Below, one piece after another: positions 46,456-61,470 of a stretch of 64,000 nucleotides of DNA. A program made the translations under genes and the position numbers. Source of the DNA: Artemia franciscana (lineage: Eukaryota; Arthropoda; Branchiopoda; Anostraca; Artemiidae); the NCBI RefSeq assembly GCF_032884065.1, contig NC_088873.1, positions 26,955,658 to 27,019,657 of the forward strand. The letters are read 5' to 3'. The notes below the pieces were generated by a model that worked only from the letters and a program-made list of their open reading frames with translations, was not told the DNA's origin and made no database searches. Position 1 is the stretch's first letter. Every line of letters begins with the position of its first letter.

Positions 46456-46622
46456 TGTTCATTTTGGTGTTTTAAATGGTATATTATTAACCAAATTAAT
46501 GTGTTTTACAATATACTAAGCATCGTCATAACAAAAATGACGACAACTAATTTCATGACGTCAGTCAACACAGAAATTAAGTTCTGAAATTAAGTCATGA
46601 AATTAGTTGCCGTCATTTTTGC

Positions 46623-46903
46623 TTTGATGGTGACGTCATTCAAGTTATATAAGACATATGTTCACGTAGAAATCTATTAATGTTTAAGTTTACAATGACT
46701 GATGAAGATGCTCAAAGAGTCTATGCCAAAAAACTTGCTGCTGATAGAGAAAGTCAGAAAAGAAAGCGTGCCGAGGAACTATCAGCAGCAAGTTTTTTGG
46801 CATAGACTCTTTGAGCATCTTCATCAGTCATTGTAAACTTAAACATTAATAGATTTCTACGTGAACATATGTCTTATATAACTTGAATGACGTCACCGTC
46901 AAA
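46623..46903. repeat. Near-perfect palindrome made of two Helitron 5' ends
   Basis: Arms 46623-46746 and 46780-46903 are nearly exact reverse complements around a 33-base loop. Each arm holds the Helitron leader (TGACGTCATTCAAGTT onward) and the first codons of the STPR ORF (MFKFTMTDEDAQRVYAKK). Confidence 0.85.
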
Positions 46904-47692
46904 CTATATATATAAAAATAAGTTGTCTGTGGATCTGTGGATCTGTGGATCAGGTTGACGTCATGACGTCAAAAACTACAAAAAAACTAAAAACTAATAA
47001 AAAAAATAAAAAAGCTAAAAAACTAAAAAAACTAAAAAACTAAAAAAACTAAAAACTAAAAAAAAAACTTAAAAAAAAGGAAAAAACTGAAAAATAGAAG
47101 AGAAAAAGAAAACTAATAAAATTAAGAATAAAAATTAAAAAAAATAAAAAAGATAAAAACTAAAAAAAGAAAAAGAAAACTGAAAAAAGAAAAAATGTAA
47201 AAAACTAAAAAATACTAAAAAGAAAAAACACTCAAAGAGAAATTACAGACCGGGACACTCAAAGAGAAATTACAGACTGGGATACCGGGACACAAATGAC
47301 GACCGGGACACAGGGAATATATCTTCTATCTATCTATATATATAAAAATAAGTTGTCTGTCTGTCTGTGGATCTGTGGATCTGTGGATCAGGTTGACGTC
47401 ATGACGTCAAAAACTACAAAAAAACTAAAAACTAATAAAAAAAATAAAAAAGCTAAAAAACTAAAAAAACTAAAAAACTAAAAAAACTAAAAACTTAAAA
47501 AAAAACTTAAAAAAAGGAAAAAACTGAAAAATAGAAGAGAAAAAGAAAACTAATAAAATTAAGAATAAAAATAAAAAAAATAAAAAAGATAAAAACTAAA
47601 AAAAAAGTAAGAAGAAAAAACGAAAAAAAATTAAAAAAGCTAAAAAAAAAAGGTAAAAACCAATTAAAAACTAAAAAGAAAAAAAGGAAAAA

Positions 47693-47860
47693 CCGCGCAG
47701 TTAGATGAAGATCCACCTGGACAGCGAGAGTCAAAACATATCAAAACTGAAAATGATAGCGATGATGATTGGGTTTGGGATTTTGACTTGGATAAGGTCA
47801 TCAATGCCTACCAGATTTTAGCTAAAAAAAACAAAGGTTCGGCGATATGTATTTCATAGT
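47693..47860 (+). other. Unassigned coding-like segment inside a Helitron
   Basis: An open frame reads QLDEDPPGQRESKHIKTEND, then SDDDWVWDFDLDKVINAYQI, ending at TAG near 47858. Its base composition is unlike the A-rich DNA on both sides. It could be captured host exon sequence or part of a Helitron protein. No family was recognised and no start codon is evident. Confidence 0.35.
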
Positions 47861-48215
47861 GAAGCTGAAAAATAAAAAAGAAAAAGAAAACTGAAAAAAG
47901 AAAAAATGTAAAAAACATGACGACAGGGACACAGGGAATATAAATGACGACCAGGACACGCTGAAAAATAAAAAGAAAACTGAAAAAAGAAAAAATGTAA
48001 AAAACTAAAAAATACTAAAAAGAAAAAACAATCAAAGAGAAATTACAGACCGGGACACTCAAAGAGAAATTACAGACTGGGATACCGGGACACAAATGAC
48101 GACCGGGACACAGGGAATATAAATGACGACCAGGACACAGGTATTTAAGAATATCGTTCAAACACAAATTTTTAATTATAAAAAGACCGTTGAAAGAGAA
48201 ATTTCTAATTTTAAA

Positions 48216-48341
48216 ATGACTGAAGAACCTACAATGGCAACACCTGAGGAAGCTGCTCAAAACGAATGTATTCAAGCCGAAGTAGCTGAGTTGGTAAAGC
48301 GTTATGTTTCAGGTTCTAGGTCCGAGAGACTCCAGGTTTGA
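48216..48341 (+). other. Short ORF in Helitron DNA, 41 codons
   Basis: ATG at 48216 opens MTEEPTMATPEEAAQNECIQ, then AEVAELVKRYVSG, ending TGA at 48339-48341. It is balanced in composition, preceded by A-rich DNA and followed by TGAACCTTGG and another A-rich tail. The family is unknown. Confidence 0.35.
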
Positions 48342-48756
48342 ACCTTGGCTTTAGCATTAATACAAAAGAAGAAAAAAACTAAAAAAGGTAAAAACTACAA
48401 AAAAACTAAAAAGAAAATATATATATATTTATATTTTATATATATATTTTCTATATATTGTCTGTCTGTGTAACGATGACTCTGGTCAAACATTTTCAGA
48501 TCAATTGCTGGCAATTGGAAACGAAAAGCTCCCAGTAGTGGGAAAGCCAAGAATGTTGTATATTCGCAATTTTTACGTAGTTTGAAACACATATATAAAT
48601 CTATCTATATTCACAGGTGGGACACAGGGACACAACTACAATGGCGCGTAACTAATATGGCGCGTAACGACTTACGCGCGCGGGGGGGCTTGGGGGGGCG
48701 CGAAGCGCCCCACCAACTAGGTGTTGGGGTGGCGCGAAGCGCCACCCCAACAGCTA

Positions 48757-51643
<2,887 letters not shown>

Positions 51644-51827
51644 GCTTTGGATGTCCTTGTTCCTGAAGATGTTGTAGAAAGAAGTGACACTATTCTAGAA
51701 GTAAGCGCTGGTGTGGGTGGACAAGAGGCTATGCTGTTTGCCGGAGAATTGTTTCATATGTATTCCTTATTTGCTGAGTCCAGACAATGGAAGTTCGAAG
51801 TTGCCTCATATGATGCAACTGAAATTG
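51644..51827 (+). CDS. MTRF1L: MTRF1L-like gene, third coding exon
   Basis: Phase 0 after TTTAAAG. It encodes ALDVLVPEDVVERSDTILEV followed by SAGVGGQEAMLFAGELFHMY, the conserved start of the release-factor core (A/V-G-VGGQEA block, not the catalytic GGQ). It ends KFEVASYDATEI with donor GTAATT at 51828, leaving one base of a glycine codon completed at 63479. Confidence 0.95.
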
Positions 51828-53280
51828 GTAATTAACAATTAAAACAGCTGATGTATTAAATAAAGGCTTATCTGCGAGATTGCGGGATCCATTTCCCTAA
51901 AAACCATGGTCAAAATTTTTAGTCTTTGTTAGAGAAGCGGGTCACAAAATAGTTTCAAAGGCATACAGGCTGAGACTGTCTTTTTTATCCTTTTTGCTCA
52001 AATTCTTTTTTTTTTAGCATATATACCTTTTTCTCAAAAGTTTCTGGAGAACGTCTGGACACTTTCTCGGGGGTCGAGTTTTCTCTTGTATCATCCTCTG
52101 CGCTGGGCTACATCATCTGCGCTGGGCTACATATGGCTATTCCCAATTCTGTCCTTTGTCTTGTGCTCTCATCGAGGTTAAGATTATCGAGAGACAAAAC
52201 TGTGCAAAGCTTCTTAGTAAATTTGGTTATTCCCTTCCGTACTAGTGCTAATTACCATAATTTGTAATGCTTAGTAAAAAGTTTTACGGAATTATTTTTG
52301 GTGGGGAATAGTATAGTCTTGATCAGTATATTTTGTTTCTAGAAAACTAACAAAAGATCAGTGAGAAAACGTCCATATTTATCATTTTAATCAAGCTTTA
52401 TGTGCTAAAAGAAAAAATTGTGACAGTAAAAGTTCCTTGTTTAAGAATGATTTTCCAGTGTTTGAGGACAATTCCTTGCCTGCATGCTTTCCAGAATGTA
52501 TCTCTGCTGCTTTTTGTTTTTCAACAACGTTCTTCTGTAAAAAGTTGCTTTTTTGAATTTACACTGAGGATCCATGAAGGACTGAATTGATTTCTTTGCA
52601 GATCTTCTAGCTTTGTTGACGGTGTAATATTTTTAATTATTGCTTTCATTGAATATTTTGTTCATTTTTTTTTTACTTTTGGCTTTTTAAGGCAGCCACT
52701 GTTTTGCTTTGCTGTTTCTTTTTTCTCTTTTTTTAATTTCCGGTGCAATTTTTTGTACTTTATGGCATTTGCTGTTTTCTTTTGTGTGAGCATTGAGACA
52801 TTAATCATTCAGTAGATTGTTAGACCTTATAATTGGCATAGATGTGCACGAGGGCTATCCAGAAAGTTACTTCTATCTTGGAATTAAAAATGAAAAGCAG
52901 AACTAAACGAAGTATTGTTAATAATTGACCGTTGATGGCCACACTATTTTACTAAGTTGGGGCTCGTTAATTTTTCTCCTTTAAATTTATTCACCGTAAA
53001 GATACAGTAACCATTCATTTATTTCTGCCGCCCTGAGAGTTGTACTACCTATTTAAGCCTGTCTATGGAATTGTGGAAATGTTTCCATCATTGTGAACAG
53101 TTGTGTCAGTTCACAAAAATTTAGGAGTGGAGGGTGGGGGCTGAAAAATTTCAATTCTGCTGAAGCACCTGAAGTGAACTCCTCCCCCCCCCCTACAGAC
53201 ACTCACGCCCTTCTTACGTTGTTGCTACACTCTTGAAGCTTATCAAGAAAATGTCTCTGTTCTTCAGTTCGCAAAAGTTT
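51828..53280. other. MTRF1L-like intron, left part
   Basis: AT-rich sequence without genes. A 17-base unit TCTGCGCTGGGCTACAT is tandemly duplicated near 52096-52131. Confidence 0.5.
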
Positions 53281-53289
53281 GATATAACA

Positions 53290-54240
53290 TTGTTATAAAT
53301 TAAATACAAGTTCAAGCGATTCTATTGAGCGTATGCTTAAACCAAGCGTACAAAATCCCTTTCTATTATTTATGGAACCAAGAAAACTCTTGTAATCTAA
53401 GCCCGTCGTGCATAGTATTTGCATGATTGACGATGATCTTCTCAATATTCTTAGATTTTTTTCAGACACGGAGTAATGGAATTGACTAAAAGCAGTATAA
53501 ACATGTTTTTCATCGCAAAGATGACCGATCAATTCCACCTAACTCTGCCTCAAAAACTTGATGTTTTCTTCCAAAGAGCTTAGGAATTTGATATGAGATT
53601 TGTCTGTTGTTTGCAAGTCTCGTGTGCTCAATCTTAAAATAAGAAAAAATGGAGAAACGACGTGACTAAAACCGAAACAGATGCTGATTTTTGAAAATCT
53701 TTGAAAAGAAAATGTTTATTAATACTTTGTAATGGTTGTGTAACGCGAGTACGCATTACCATGGAAAATCAATGGCATCTTTCTCAAGTGGAAACCCAGT
53801 GTCAGTGTTGAAATCACCAAACAAATATCGGAGCAAAAATTCCATAACAGAACCAGAAAGTGGGCAGTAAAGCTCCTCCGCTGGAACTTATGAATCGTGG
53901 GCAACGTTTATTTCTAGTAACAGCGATACAAAAACACCTTCAGGATTTAGACATAAGTCAAAATGTCGAAATAAATACAAGGAATCTCTTGTATAAATTA
54001 CTAAACCTCCTCTTTTTTGTTTTTTTTTATGATGAAAAAATTCTTAAAGATAATTTGGGAAATCAATACGATTTGCCTTTTGCTGATCTCAAAATGTTTC
54101 ATGAAGCCTAATGCCTTATTAGAATTTTCCACTTCAGTCAGAAGCTGTGTTTGTCTCGCCCAGTACTCCGTTAGAAAAATGATAATGGGACTTGAAATAT
54201 ACCTTATCCTAAAAAAAAGCAAAGCACAATTTTGTTGATT
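53290..54240 (-). mobile_element. LINE endonuclease fragment, - strand
   Basis: Broken - strand frames read RGGLVIYTRDSLYLF (about 54010-53965), EELYCPLSGSVMEFLLRYLF (about 53880-53820) and GDFNTD (about 53815-53798), the GDFN motif of LINE endonucleases. A linker follows down to about 53290. Stops and a frameshift are frequent. The same LINE family is found in the opposite orientation at 60180-61000. Confidence 0.7.
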
Positions 54241-54357
54241 TCATCATTGAACAGAAAAAATCATCATTATTGAACAGAAAATGTATCCTATTTTTCTCCA
54301 ACTGTGTGAAATCTAACTAGATCCCAATTTATTACCTTGCATTGCACCCATCTTTAA

Positions 54358-57300
54358 ATCAAACAGTTCGTGGTAACGAACTGTAGTAAGGAGCGACCCG
54401 GTTCAATAGTAACCGAAACTCTAAAAAATGGAATTTTGATGCCAATAGACACATCAAAAGAATTGCATTTTCATGTTGATTTAAAATATATAAGTTTCAC
54501 CAAGTTTAGTCTTACCCATCAAAAGTTACGAGCCTGAGAAAATTTGTCTCATTTTAGAAAATATGGAGAAACACCCCCTAAAAGTCATACAATCTAAATG
54601 AAAATCACACCATCAGATTCAGAAAACCTTATTGTAGAAGTTTCAAGCTCGTATCTACAAAAATGTGGAATTTCGTATTTTTTGCCAGAAAGATCACGGA
54701 TGCGTGTTTATTTGTTTTTTTTTTTGTTTTTTTCCCCAGGGGTAATCTTATCGACTGAGTAGTCCTAGAATATCGCGAGAGGGCTCATTCTAACCGAAAT
54801 TAAAAATTCTAGTGCCCTTTAAGTGACCCCCCAAAAAAATTGGAGGGCACCTAGGCCCCCTCCTACGCTCATTTTTTACCAAAAGTCACGGGATCAAAAT
54901 TCTGAGATAGCCATTTTATACACCATAGCTGAAAAATTTAATAACTATGTCTTTAGGGACGACTTACTCCCCCACAGTCCCCGTTGGAGGGGCTGCAAGT
55001 TACAAACTTTGACATGTGTTTACATGTCATATAAAATCGATGACTCTTCGTCAACAAGTAGCCCAATTAGTTCTGCTGCTTGGTGCAAATACTACGACCA
55101 GATTTTCAACACTATAAACCGTTTTGTTCATGCTATTTTTATGAGGTTTCTTATTTCTGCGCTTCTCATATCACTCCGCCAGAACCAGACCCTCCCAGTT
55201 AATTTAGTTTCGGTGGCACAAGCTATAAAGAAGCTTAAGTCTAGCTCTATTGATTGTGATGGTATAAGTGTCAAACACCTAAATGTTGATTGTCCAGCTC
55301 TAGTCCAACATTTACAACTTCTGTTTCAAATGTGCTTATGCACCTCGGTTGTGCCTGAAAGCTTTTTGTGTGGAACAGTTACTCTAATCCTGAAAAGAGG
55401 AAAGATTCCGACTGAGTGTGCATCTTACAGGCCTATAACGGTTTCCTGCAATATAAGCAAAATGTTTGAGTATCTTCTCCTGCCATCAGTTAATTCTTCG
55501 GCATATTTTGGTGAAAATCCGATTGGGTTTTCAGCTTGGGTAGGTTGCCAGCAGGCTCATCGAGTTTTGGCTAATGTTCTTAATGAGGCTACTAAAAAGG
55601 GATTCGAGTTACATTTATGTGCTTTGGACCTCTCCAAAGCCTTTGACACTGTTACGCATAAACCAAGCTATCTTTTCCCTTTTTAGTCACGGTATCAACA
55701 TATTGGTAATTTTTCTTCTTAGATTATAGTATTCAAATTCCTTTTTGCGGATTAAAACAGATATGAGGGTTTCAGATAGTAAAATTCCAATACGACGTGG
55801 GTTCCAGCAAGGTGCTGTCCTCTCCCCCTCTATTTTCAAACTTTGTATATCATCTGTCCTTTCCTCTATCCCACCTACGTGCATCCTCAATTCTGTAAAT
55901 ATTTCTTATCTTGCCTATGCGGATGATATTCTTTTGATCAGTAGGACTAAAAAAGGGCTCTCTTTGTGTGTTTCAACAGTAGCATCTAAGCTTCATGCGA
56001 TTGGACTTTCTCTTAATCTTTCAAAGTGTGAATATCTTTAATTTAATAGCAATATCACTACTCCTCTAATCTGTGGATCTTTTTCTATCCCGTCGGTTTC
56101 TTCATTTCGGTGGCTGGGAATTAACGTTAGTAAAACTCTAAAATCCTTACGGACTCTCACTGTTCCTGATTGCAAGAAGAAAATCCAATTAAGTTACTCT
56201 AAAATTGTTGCTAACCGAGGTAGATACAATAGAAAGTCTCTTGCTAAATTATGCTCGGTTTTTACAGATCATTCGGTTTTGTTTCTTTCTGGTATTTACC
56301 CTATTTTTCATAAAAAAGATATCAGTTCAATTCGTTCTTATTATTTCCGTTTTCCCGTTTTCTATTGTATCTGCCTCCATGGTATAGGAATAGGAGCCTC
56401 ATATCTATTTATAGTTTCCCGGATATTTGGTCGAAGCTCACAGAGCTTGCTGGCAAAAATACCCCAGTCTACTTATAAGTATCTGCCCGCCCACGGAGGC
56501 CTTACTCGTTTGCTTTGGTTTCTTGTTTTTTCTGTTTTGTGTAGTGTTTGTTTTGTTTCTTTTATTGACACTCCGCTTTGATTTTTTGTAGCGGGTCAAA
56601 AATAAATTATTATTATTATTATATAGTAATGGTTACTGGGAAGTGTACAGACGTCTTCAGGGGGTATTTTTTGGGTTTAAGGGGGAGAGTTGGGGGGATT
56701 ACTTGGGAGGATATTTCCACGGAGGAACTTCTCATGGGAGAAGAGAATTTCAATGAAGGAAGCGCAGGGTTTTCTAGCATTATTTAAAAAACAATGAAAA
56801 AATAAATATGAAAAGTTTTTTCTACTGAAAGTAAGGAGCAGTATTAAAACTTAAAACGAACAAAAACTATTACGCATATGAGAGGTTTATCTCCTCGTTA
56901 TACCTCACTCTTTACGCTAAAGTATTTTTAGTAATTTCAACTGTTTGTTCTACGGCCTTTGTGATTCAGAGGTCATTCTTAAGGAATTGGGACAAAATTT
57001 AAGCTATAGTGTAAAGACTGAGGTATCGACGAGGGTTGAACCCCCTCATATACGCAATAAAACATACGAATATGGAAGTTCGTTACGTAAGTTAATTCGT
57101 AAGTTACGTATATTTTTTACCAATGAAAACGTTTGTAAAAAATTAAAAGTTCTAGTTGCCTTTTTAAGTAATCAAAAAATTGGAGGACAACTAGGCCTCC
57201 TCCCTCGCTCCTTTTTCTCAAAATCTTCCGATTAATTACAATCAATTGATATGCAAGTTTCGTTTGAATTATTTATGTGAGAAGAGCCAAGATCAAAACA

Positions 57301-57627
57301 TGCATTAATTCAAAAACGTCCAGAAATTAAATAAAAAAAAGAAGTTTTTTTTAAAATGAAAGTAAGGAGCAACATTAAAATTTAAAACGGAAAGAAATTG
57401 CTTCGTATATGATAGATGCTTTTCCTCCTCAACACCCCGCTCTTTACGCTAAAGTTTCTTACTGTTTTAAAAAGTAGAGTTAAGAGAAAGAGTCAAACTT
57501 TAGCGTAAAGAGCGACACATTGAGAAGGAAAATCCCCTTTCATATACCGAGCAATTTCTGTCCGTTTTAAGTTTTAATGTTGCTCCTTACTTTCATTTAA
57601 AAAAACTTGTTTTTTTTATATTCAATT
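54358..57627 (+). mobile_element. Modular hairpin element, copy C, split by a LINE insertion
   Basis: The left palindrome CAGTTCGTGGTAACGAACTG is at 54364-54383, followed by TAGTAAGGAGCGACCCGG. The element is continuous to about 55023, then interrupted by a LINE until about 56622, and resumes with TAGTAATGGTTACTGGGAAG exactly where copies A and B continue. The terminal foldback is at about 57350-57610. The first part holds the family frame KNWRAPRPPPTLI onward. Confidence 0.85.
55024..56622 (+). mobile_element. LINE reverse transcriptase fragment nested in copy C
   Basis: A 5'-truncated non-LTR retrotransposon. RT finger and palm blocks are in order: AIKKLKSSSIDCDGISVKHL, ASYRPITVS, LCALDLSKAFD (motif A, near 55620-55650), GFQQGAVLSPSIF (motif B, near 55800) and AYADDILLIS (motif C with YADD, near 55912-55941), then LSLNLSKCEYL (motif D). 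C-terminal sequence follows to 56580 and the element ends in a (TTA)n tail (56605-56622). A frame break near 55680 and a stop at 56039 inactivate it. The clade was not determined; a TAA/TTA-type tail is known for some I-like and other LINEs. A clear target-site duplication was not found. Confidence 0.85.
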
Positions 57628-57867
57628 ACTTACCTAAATCAGGACGTCTACCTGAGCCCCCATCGACAAAAAAAGGGATTTTGAGGAAGATTGCAGTATA
57701 ATTGAGCCCATTTCTTCAGCACTGGGCGAAAAATATGGGACAGGAAAAAACAAATGAAAACGAAAACAGGAAACCTATCCAATAAACATTTTCAGTTTTC
57801 TATGTCTCAAGCTGCAGCTCGATGCCTCTGCGAAGTACTGCACAAATTTGTCATTTATTCAAGTTTG
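57628..57867. other. Spacer between two inverted hairpin-element copies
   Basis: About 240 bases of ordinary AT-rich sequence between the foldback ends of copies C and D. It is not part of either element as far as can be seen. Confidence 0.5.
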
Positions 57868-59484
57868 ATCAAATATACAAAAAAACAAGTTTTTTCAACT
57901 GAAAGTAAGGAGCGACATTAAAACTTAAAACGAACAGAAATTACTTCGTATATGAAAGGGGCTGCTTCCTCATGAACGCCCCGCTCTTTACGCTAAAGTT
58001 TGACTCTTACTCTCAACTCTTCTTTTTAAAACAGTAGCAAACTTTAGCGTAAAGAGCGGGGCGTTGATGAGGAAGCAGCCCCTTTCGTATACGAAGTAAT
58101 TTCTGTTCGTTTTAAGTTTTAATGTCGCTCCTTACTTTCAGTTGAAAAAACTTGTTTTTTTTTTATTTAATTTCTGAACGTTTTTGAATCAATGCATGTT
58201 TTGATTTTGGCTCTCCGCAGAGGAATAATTAAAACGAAATTTGCATATTTTTTTTTTTGGCTAAATGGCTTTCTCATAATTTTGATCGAATGATTTTGAT
58301 AAAAAAAAGAGCAAGGGAAGAACCCTAGTTGCCCTCTAATTTTTTGGCTAATTAAAAAGGCAACTAGAACTTTTAATTTTTTACGACTCTTTTTATTATT
58401 AAAAGATATAATTGTCCCAATTTTAATTCCAAAAAGATTTGTCCCAATTCATTAAGAATGATTCCTGAATTACAAAAGCCGTAGAATAAATAGTTGACAT
58501 TGCTAAAAATACTTTAGCGTAAAGATCGAGGTATTAGGAGGAGGTGAGCCCCTCATATGGGTAATAATTTCTGTTCGTTTTAAGTTTTAATGCTGCTCCT
58601 TACTTCCAGCTGAAAAAAACTTTTTCATATTTATTTTTTCATTGTTTTTTTTTAAGTAATACTAGTAAATCCTGCGCTCCCTTCATGGAAATTTTCTTCC
58701 CCCATGACAAATTCCTCGATGGAAAGCTCCCCCAGCATATCCTCCTCTTCTCAACCCCTCCCCCAACCAAAAAATCCTCCTGAAAACGCCTGTACACTCC
58801 CCAGTAACCATTACTATATGTAAGCACTGGTCAAAGTTTGTAACTTGTAGCCCCTCCCACGGGGATTGTGGGGGAGTAAGTCGTCCCCAAAGACATAGTT
58901 ATAAGGTTTATCGACTACGCTGAATAAAATGGCTATCTCAGAATTTTGATCCATTGACTTTGGGAAAATAATTAGCGTGGAAGGGGGCCTAGGTGCCCTC
59001 CAATTTTTTAGTCACTTAAAAAGGGCACTAGAACTTTTCATTTCCATTAGAATGAGCCCTCTCGCAACATTCTAGGACAACTTGGTCCATACGATCACCC
59101 CTGGGAAAAAAAACAAACAAATAAACACGCATCCGTGATCTGCCTTTTGGCAAAATATACAAAATTCCACATTTTTGTAGATAGGAGCTTGAAACTTCTA
59201 CAGTAGAGTTCCCTGATACGCTGAATCTGATGGTGTGATTTTCGTTAAGATTCTATGACTTTTAGGGGGTGTTTCCCCCTATTTTCTAAAATAAGGCAAA
59301 TTTTCTCAGGCTCGTAACTTTTGATGGGTAAGACTAAACTTGATGAAACTTATATATTTGAAATCAGCATTAAAATGCGATTCTTTTTATGTAGCTATTG
59401 GTATCAAAATTCCATTTTTTAGAGTTTTGGTTACTATTGAGCCGGGTCGCTCCTTACTACAGTTCGTTACCACGAACTGTTTGA
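57868..59484 (-). mobile_element. Modular hairpin element, near-complete inverted copy (copy D)
   Basis: It begins with the foldback end (AAAAAAACAAGTTTTTTC, arms to about 58165) and ends with the palindrome CAGTTCGTTACCACGAACTG (59460-59479) followed by TTTGAT. The family reading frame is intact on the - strand (about 59005-58810, KNWRAPRPPSTLI onward). The copy is the mirror image of copy C across a 240-base spacer, but the outer flanks differ, so two insertions are more likely than one inverted duplication. Confidence 0.87.
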
Positions 59485-60179
59485 TATCCTATACTTAGGA
59501 GCTCTTACACCCTCAAATGGCACATTAGCGGCTACGTTAATTTCCTGCTAGTTGGTTTTTGTTTAATAAGCTTCTTCCGGTTGCAGAAGATATCATGACG
59601 ATAGTTAGGCTTGGAAAATGCCTACAAATATAGTTTTAGTGCGAGTTTTGCCGCCCTTTGATTTCGTTGAGCTTATCACCGATTCAAGTTTTAAGCTCAA
59701 TCATTTTATTATTCAGATATACATGTATATATTTGACTAGGCCCGTAGAGAGACGAGTTCGAAAAACTAGGCCAATAAAAAGATAAAATAACACTACTGT
59801 ACAAAAATAAACACAACGACAAAGATACAATAACACAACAGTAATACGAAACTTGCAGCTAGCCCAGGATTCAAAAATAAATATTAATTTATATGTCATT
59901 TTTCAATATAGATGAATCACAAGTTGTCCCTCAGATAGTGTTCGGACTGAATCTTTCTGATCGTCGCTAGCAAGTAATCTATGTAGCCCATTTATTATAT
60001 TATGTTTTCTTATGTGGATGTCCATGCTCACACTTGGTAATTAAAAGTTTAATCCACCATTCAGGTGTAGCATTTTTCTTCTTTCAAAAGTTTATTTTCT
60101 TGCTGTAACTTTATGATAAGTCCTTCCATTTCATCCTTTTTTTGTCAAAATGATCTATTTTATCTATCTAAAAAATGAT

Positions 60180-61020
60180 TATCTTTCTGAATTTTTACAC
60201 CATAATACAAAAAAGAGGAGGTTTTGTAATTTATACAAGAGATTCCTTGTATTCATTTCGAAATTTTGACTTATCTCTAAATGTTGAAGGTGGGTTTGTA
60301 TCGCTGTTACTTGAAATAAACTTGGCCTGCGATTCATAGGTTCTTGTGGAGGAGCTTTACTGCCCACCTTCTGGTTCTGCTATGGAAGTTTTGCTGAGAT
60401 ATTTTTTTCTGGGTGATTTTAACACTGACATTGGTTTTCCGCTTAGGAAAGTTGCCATTGATTTTTAAGTAGTAATACCTACTCGTGTTACGCAACCATC
60501 ACAAAATATTAATTAGAAATCTTTTTCACAGATTGTCAAAAATCAGCGTCTGTTTCGGTTTCAGAAACGTCTGAAACCGTTTCTTTCGCCATTTTTTCTT
60601 CTTTTAAGATTGAGCACACAAATCTTGCAAACAACCGATAAATCAGCGTAAAAAATTCCTAAGCTCTCCGGATGAAAATATCAAGTTTTTAGGACTAGGT
60701 AGAATTGATCGGTCTTCTTTACGATGAAAAAGATGTTTGTACTACTTTCAGGCAAAAATGTCGTATCCGCTTTTCCTTTGACCTTTTAACCTAGTAGACG
60801 TCATCCAACAGAGCCAAAATTCCACCAACAGGTCTCTCTTAATAGCGGCTCTAAACCGACGTTTTGTTCGTTTTCTATCTATCGTGCGTTCAGCTACGCA
60901 ACAATCAATTTTTCAATTGCGTTTTTCTCGGAATTTTAAAAAGTGCGGTTACGACATTCTTGCTTTCACAAGGTGATTTTCTAAGGGTAATTGGTTAAGT
61001 GTACCCTTGTGAGATTTTGC
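60180..61020 (+). mobile_element. LINE endonuclease fragment, + strand
   Basis: Decayed + strand frames show RGGFVIYTRDSLYSF (about 60215-60260), EELYCPPSGSAMEVLLRYFF (about 60345-60408) and GDFNTDIGFP (about 60411-60440), with GDFN as in LINE endonucleases. A linker similar to that of 53290-54240 follows. Several stops are present. It belongs to the same family as 53290-54240. Confidence 0.7.
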
Positions 61021-61119
61021 TACTTTAGAAAAGCTAGCAAATTAGATTTCGCTCGCAAGGATATTCGTGTACTTTCACTGCTACTAAAGTATAATAATGG
61101 ATCAGCTATTATTATGGAG

Positions 61120-61470
61120 GCAGTGGTAGCTGCAACCTAGTAAGGGACGAACCTTGGCCAATAGCAACCCAAAATTGATTATTTTGAAACCAAATCGGAT
61201 CGAATTGAAAAGGATTTCGTAGGGGATTTGTAGGGGATTTCAGATCGAAATCCCCTACAAATGAAATTTGCAGTCCCTGGCATAAAAAACAAGGAAAATT
61301 ACTTTTTTTGCACGGGAAGTACTGATTTGTCCTCTTTTCTTCGTTTTTTTTTGTCCGCTGCTAGTGGGGCAGTGGAACATCATATAGAGTTGCACAAGGG
61401 CTCATATTAAAAGAATTTATTACATCTACTGCCTTATGAAATTAACGAAAAACAATATCTAAAATGAAAT
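61120..61470 (+). repeat. Dispersed intronic repeat, copy 1
   Basis: It shares ordered blocks with 62345-62700: GTGGTAGCTGCAACCTAGTA, CCCAAAATTGATTATTTTGA, AAATCGGATCGAA, GGAACATCATA and AAGGGCTCAT. Non-coding, same orientation as its partner about 1.2 kb away. Confidence 0.75.

Noticed and set aside
54823-55686. A single 287-residue protein
   Set aside because: The first part is the hairpin-family frame and the rest is LINE RT; the join is an insertion boundary.
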